From Prevotella sp. (GTDB lineage: Bacteria; Bacteroidota; Bacteroidia; Bacteroidales; Dysgonomonadaceae): a DNA stretch of 34,669 nucleotides. Shown here piece after piece: positions 34,101-34,669 of this stretch (positions are counted from its first letter, which is position 1; each line of letters begins with the position of its first letter). The DNA is taken from contig JAITVH010000125.1 in NCBI GenBank assembly GCA_031285905.1, positions 1 to 34,669 of the forward strand, given 5' to 3'. Both the position numbers and the translations under genes were made by a program. A model generated the notes under the pieces. It searched no databases. It saw nothing but the letters and a program-made list of their open reading frames with translations, and was not told the DNA's origin.

Positions 34101-34572
34101 TAAAAAGTCATATGACAAACCGCATGTGTATTCATGGGTGACAAATAATTACTGGACAACGAATTTCAGGGCTTCGCAAGAGGGCGAATTACGCTGGAGT
34201 TATTATCTGACTTCGACAAACGATACATCTAATTCTGTAGCGACCAAGTTTGGATGGGGATCGCGTGTGCCTATTTATGCACGTGTGATGCCTGAGGGTA
34301 AAAAGAATGATTATCCGGCCGAGTTTTCCACATTCAGATTCAATAACGACAACTTCCTGATGACTTCTTCAACTCCTTCCATTACAGATGGATATCTTTT
34401 AATAAACGTAAGGGAACTGGATGGTAAGAGTACTCAGTTCCAATTACTGGATGGTAAAGGGAGTCCGGTAGAATTTACTGTCGTGAATGCGATTGAAGAG
34501 CAACTGGAAAGACCGGCCAAGGAAACAAGTTTTATTCCATATGGGAATAAATTCATAAAAGTGAGACTCTAG
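31144..34572 (+). CDS. GH38-type alpha-mannosidase with N-terminal carbohydrate-binding-like module
   Basis: A 1142-residue secreted enzyme with an ordinary signal peptide (about 1-20, no lipobox Cys), so probably periplasmic. Residues about 22-190 form the same PL4-domain-III-like module as in the GH92 protein (TVWQIGQQDQSAAEFALG; FPFILPGSSDSWAG; LKKGNNLVSI; GSWVIFDNIVL). A small beta domain covers about 195-292. The GH38 catalytic domain starts LVQHTHTDIGYT. By comparison with animal alpha-mannosidase II, the zinc ligands are His305, Asp307, the nucleophile Asp420 (MQNDVNGIAW) and His638 (YDEHTYGA). The C-terminal beta domains span about 690-1142. HTHTDIGYT deviates from the usual H-x-H-x-D-x-G-W, marking a divergent GH38 branch. 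Likely substrate: alpha-mannosides, inferred. Confidence 0.87.
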   Translation: MKKIIIVLVFIFLAINGSSQNNTVWQIGQQDQSAAEFALGSYDYGKFSEKFGMRPIIFEIGKNKEKTDFPFILPGSSDSWAGSKGRQAVIRFAIDDQQVSGPARLEINYVNVHGGAPSLEIIINGHIKKVRAPGGDTDYFEQGHRKYNSKALSTVIDIPENILKKGNNLVSIKSVGGSWVIFDNIVLKTNEKVKLGKTTAGINVLGAEASPALVYGKNKEKRQYVTLQMANWGKSQTVTLNVDGVKYEQVKLESGINTVNTSVPESATEKNVTLSVLSGSKLLGECEVKAYPVKDWTVYLVQHTHTDIGYTKPQTEILAEHIRYIDYAIEYCELTENYPDDAKFRWVCEAAWPVKEYLKSRPQEQIDKFLKYIKNGQIEIAGMFFNMAEIIDENSFKTFLEPIRQFKELGISVKTAMQNDVNGIAWCLADYMPDLGIKYFSMGENGHRALIPFDRPTVYKWESPSGKSNYSYRSDHYMTANFWGINQGNVEKITPAVFSYLESLDKRGYPFDAISVQYSGYYTDNSPPSMIPNDVIKEWNEKYASPKLRSALFHEFMDYIVSKYDSQLPVIRAAYPDWWTDGFGSAARETAASRMTHADMIAIQGLLSMARAKGQLLPTDIHERIRHIHENLLFYDEHTYGASESISDPTCDNSMVQWAEKGSYAWEALKNAQIMYETAGGLVQTYIPRGEKPTVTFYNTLNWARSGMIELYIDHEIIPRNREFKLVDENGKALKAQPLRSRSEGTYYAIYTENIPPMGYKNYQIIVGTENAASLPNISLAQNTIENDYFKIVLDTDKGSIKSLFDKELGVEMVDADSPWLLGAFVYETLNNNRRQMEQYTLTEYDRKSLSNVSVRPGTDGPVFKSFIIQGKSDGVEERNGVRVEVRLFHDEKRIEMNYTTRKLPITQPDGIYVAFPFKLDNAKLYFDVQGGVVSSGEDQIDGTASDWNTVQNFVSARNNNTQFIVGSNAIPLFQMGGICTGQYQRKKSYDKPHVYSWVTNNYWTTNFRASQEGELRWSYYLTSTNDTSNSVATKFGWGSRVPIYARVMPEGKKNDYPAEFSTFRFNNDNFLMTSSTPSITDGYLLINVRELDGKSTQFQLLDGKGSPVEFTVVNAIEEQLERPAKETSFIPYGNKFIKVRL

Positions 34573-34616
34573 GAAGAAGATGATAACAATAGAAGATATA
34601 TTTTCTGATAGTTGAT

Positions 34617-34669
34617 GTAGGGGCGAATAAACATTCGCCCACCATCACTATCGGGCGAATGTTTATTCG
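34617..34669. repeat. REP-like double palindrome, cut by window end
   Basis: GTAGGGGCGAATAAACATTC begins the left arm (34617-34641), which folds on itself through GGGCGAAT...ATTCGCCC. After a 10-base spacer the right arm CGGGCGAATGTTTATTCG (34652-34669) is its reverse complement and stops at the window edge before the expected CCCCTAC. It has the same design as the element at 12691-12748. It lies 44 bases after the GH38 stop. Confidence 0.8.

Overview
The window looks like part of a chromosome from a Bacteroidales member (Bacteroidota), possibly Dysgonomonas-like, though the genus is a guess. The evidence is a SusC/SusD pair, many short-signal lipoproteins, an archaeal/eukaryal-type ProS, a DUF721 gene beside recF, AT-rich intergenic DNA, and repeated matches to the Bacteroidetes promoter (TTTG at -33, TAnnTTTG at -7). 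I see no rRNA, tRNA, CRISPR array, transposase or phage gene.

Left part (1-8.2 kb): mostly housekeeping. It holds the 5' end of leuS (minus), a lipoprotein with an Ig-like domain, an AlkD-type DNA glycosylase, a minus-strand operon recF - DUF721/DciA-like - acyl-CoA thioesterase, an isolated secreted heparinase II/III-type lyase, proS, and a YjjG-like HAD phosphatase.

Middle (8.2-16.1 kb): four tandem minus-strand lipoprotein genes of the DUF4369/TlpA type. Three are complete thiol-disulfide proteins; one has lost its thioredoxin domain. A 428-base gap follows with a REP-like double palindrome. Then come a DUF3667 membrane protein and a NatA/NatB-like ABC exporter pair closed by a strong terminator hairpin.

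Right part (16.2-34.6 kb): an alpha-mannoside utilisation locus on the plus strand. Operon A encodes a phosphomannose isomerase fused to an unusual N-terminal kinase-like domain, an MFS sugar transporter and a GntR/UTRA regulator. Next is a GH92 alpha-mannosidase lipoprotein with its own promoter. Operon B encodes SusC, SusD, two surface-glycan-binding-type lipoproteins with discoidin-like C-termini, and a GH38-type alpha-mannosidase. Inferred flow: surface lipoproteins and SusCD capture and import glycans, GH92 and GH38 release mannose, the MFS protein carries it across the inner membrane, and the isomerase fusion passes it to fructose-6-phosphate.

The most striking signal is an 18-base inverted repeat, TGT(T/C)(C/T)AAAC(A/G)TA(T/C)(T/G)(A/G)ACA, upstream of operon A, of GH92 and of susC. 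In the first two it sits exactly on the -7 promoter box in the same register. It is a good candidate operator for the GntR protein encoded within the locus. A second copy-type signal is a family of GTAGGGGCG palindromes at about 12.69, 16.03 and 34.62 kb.
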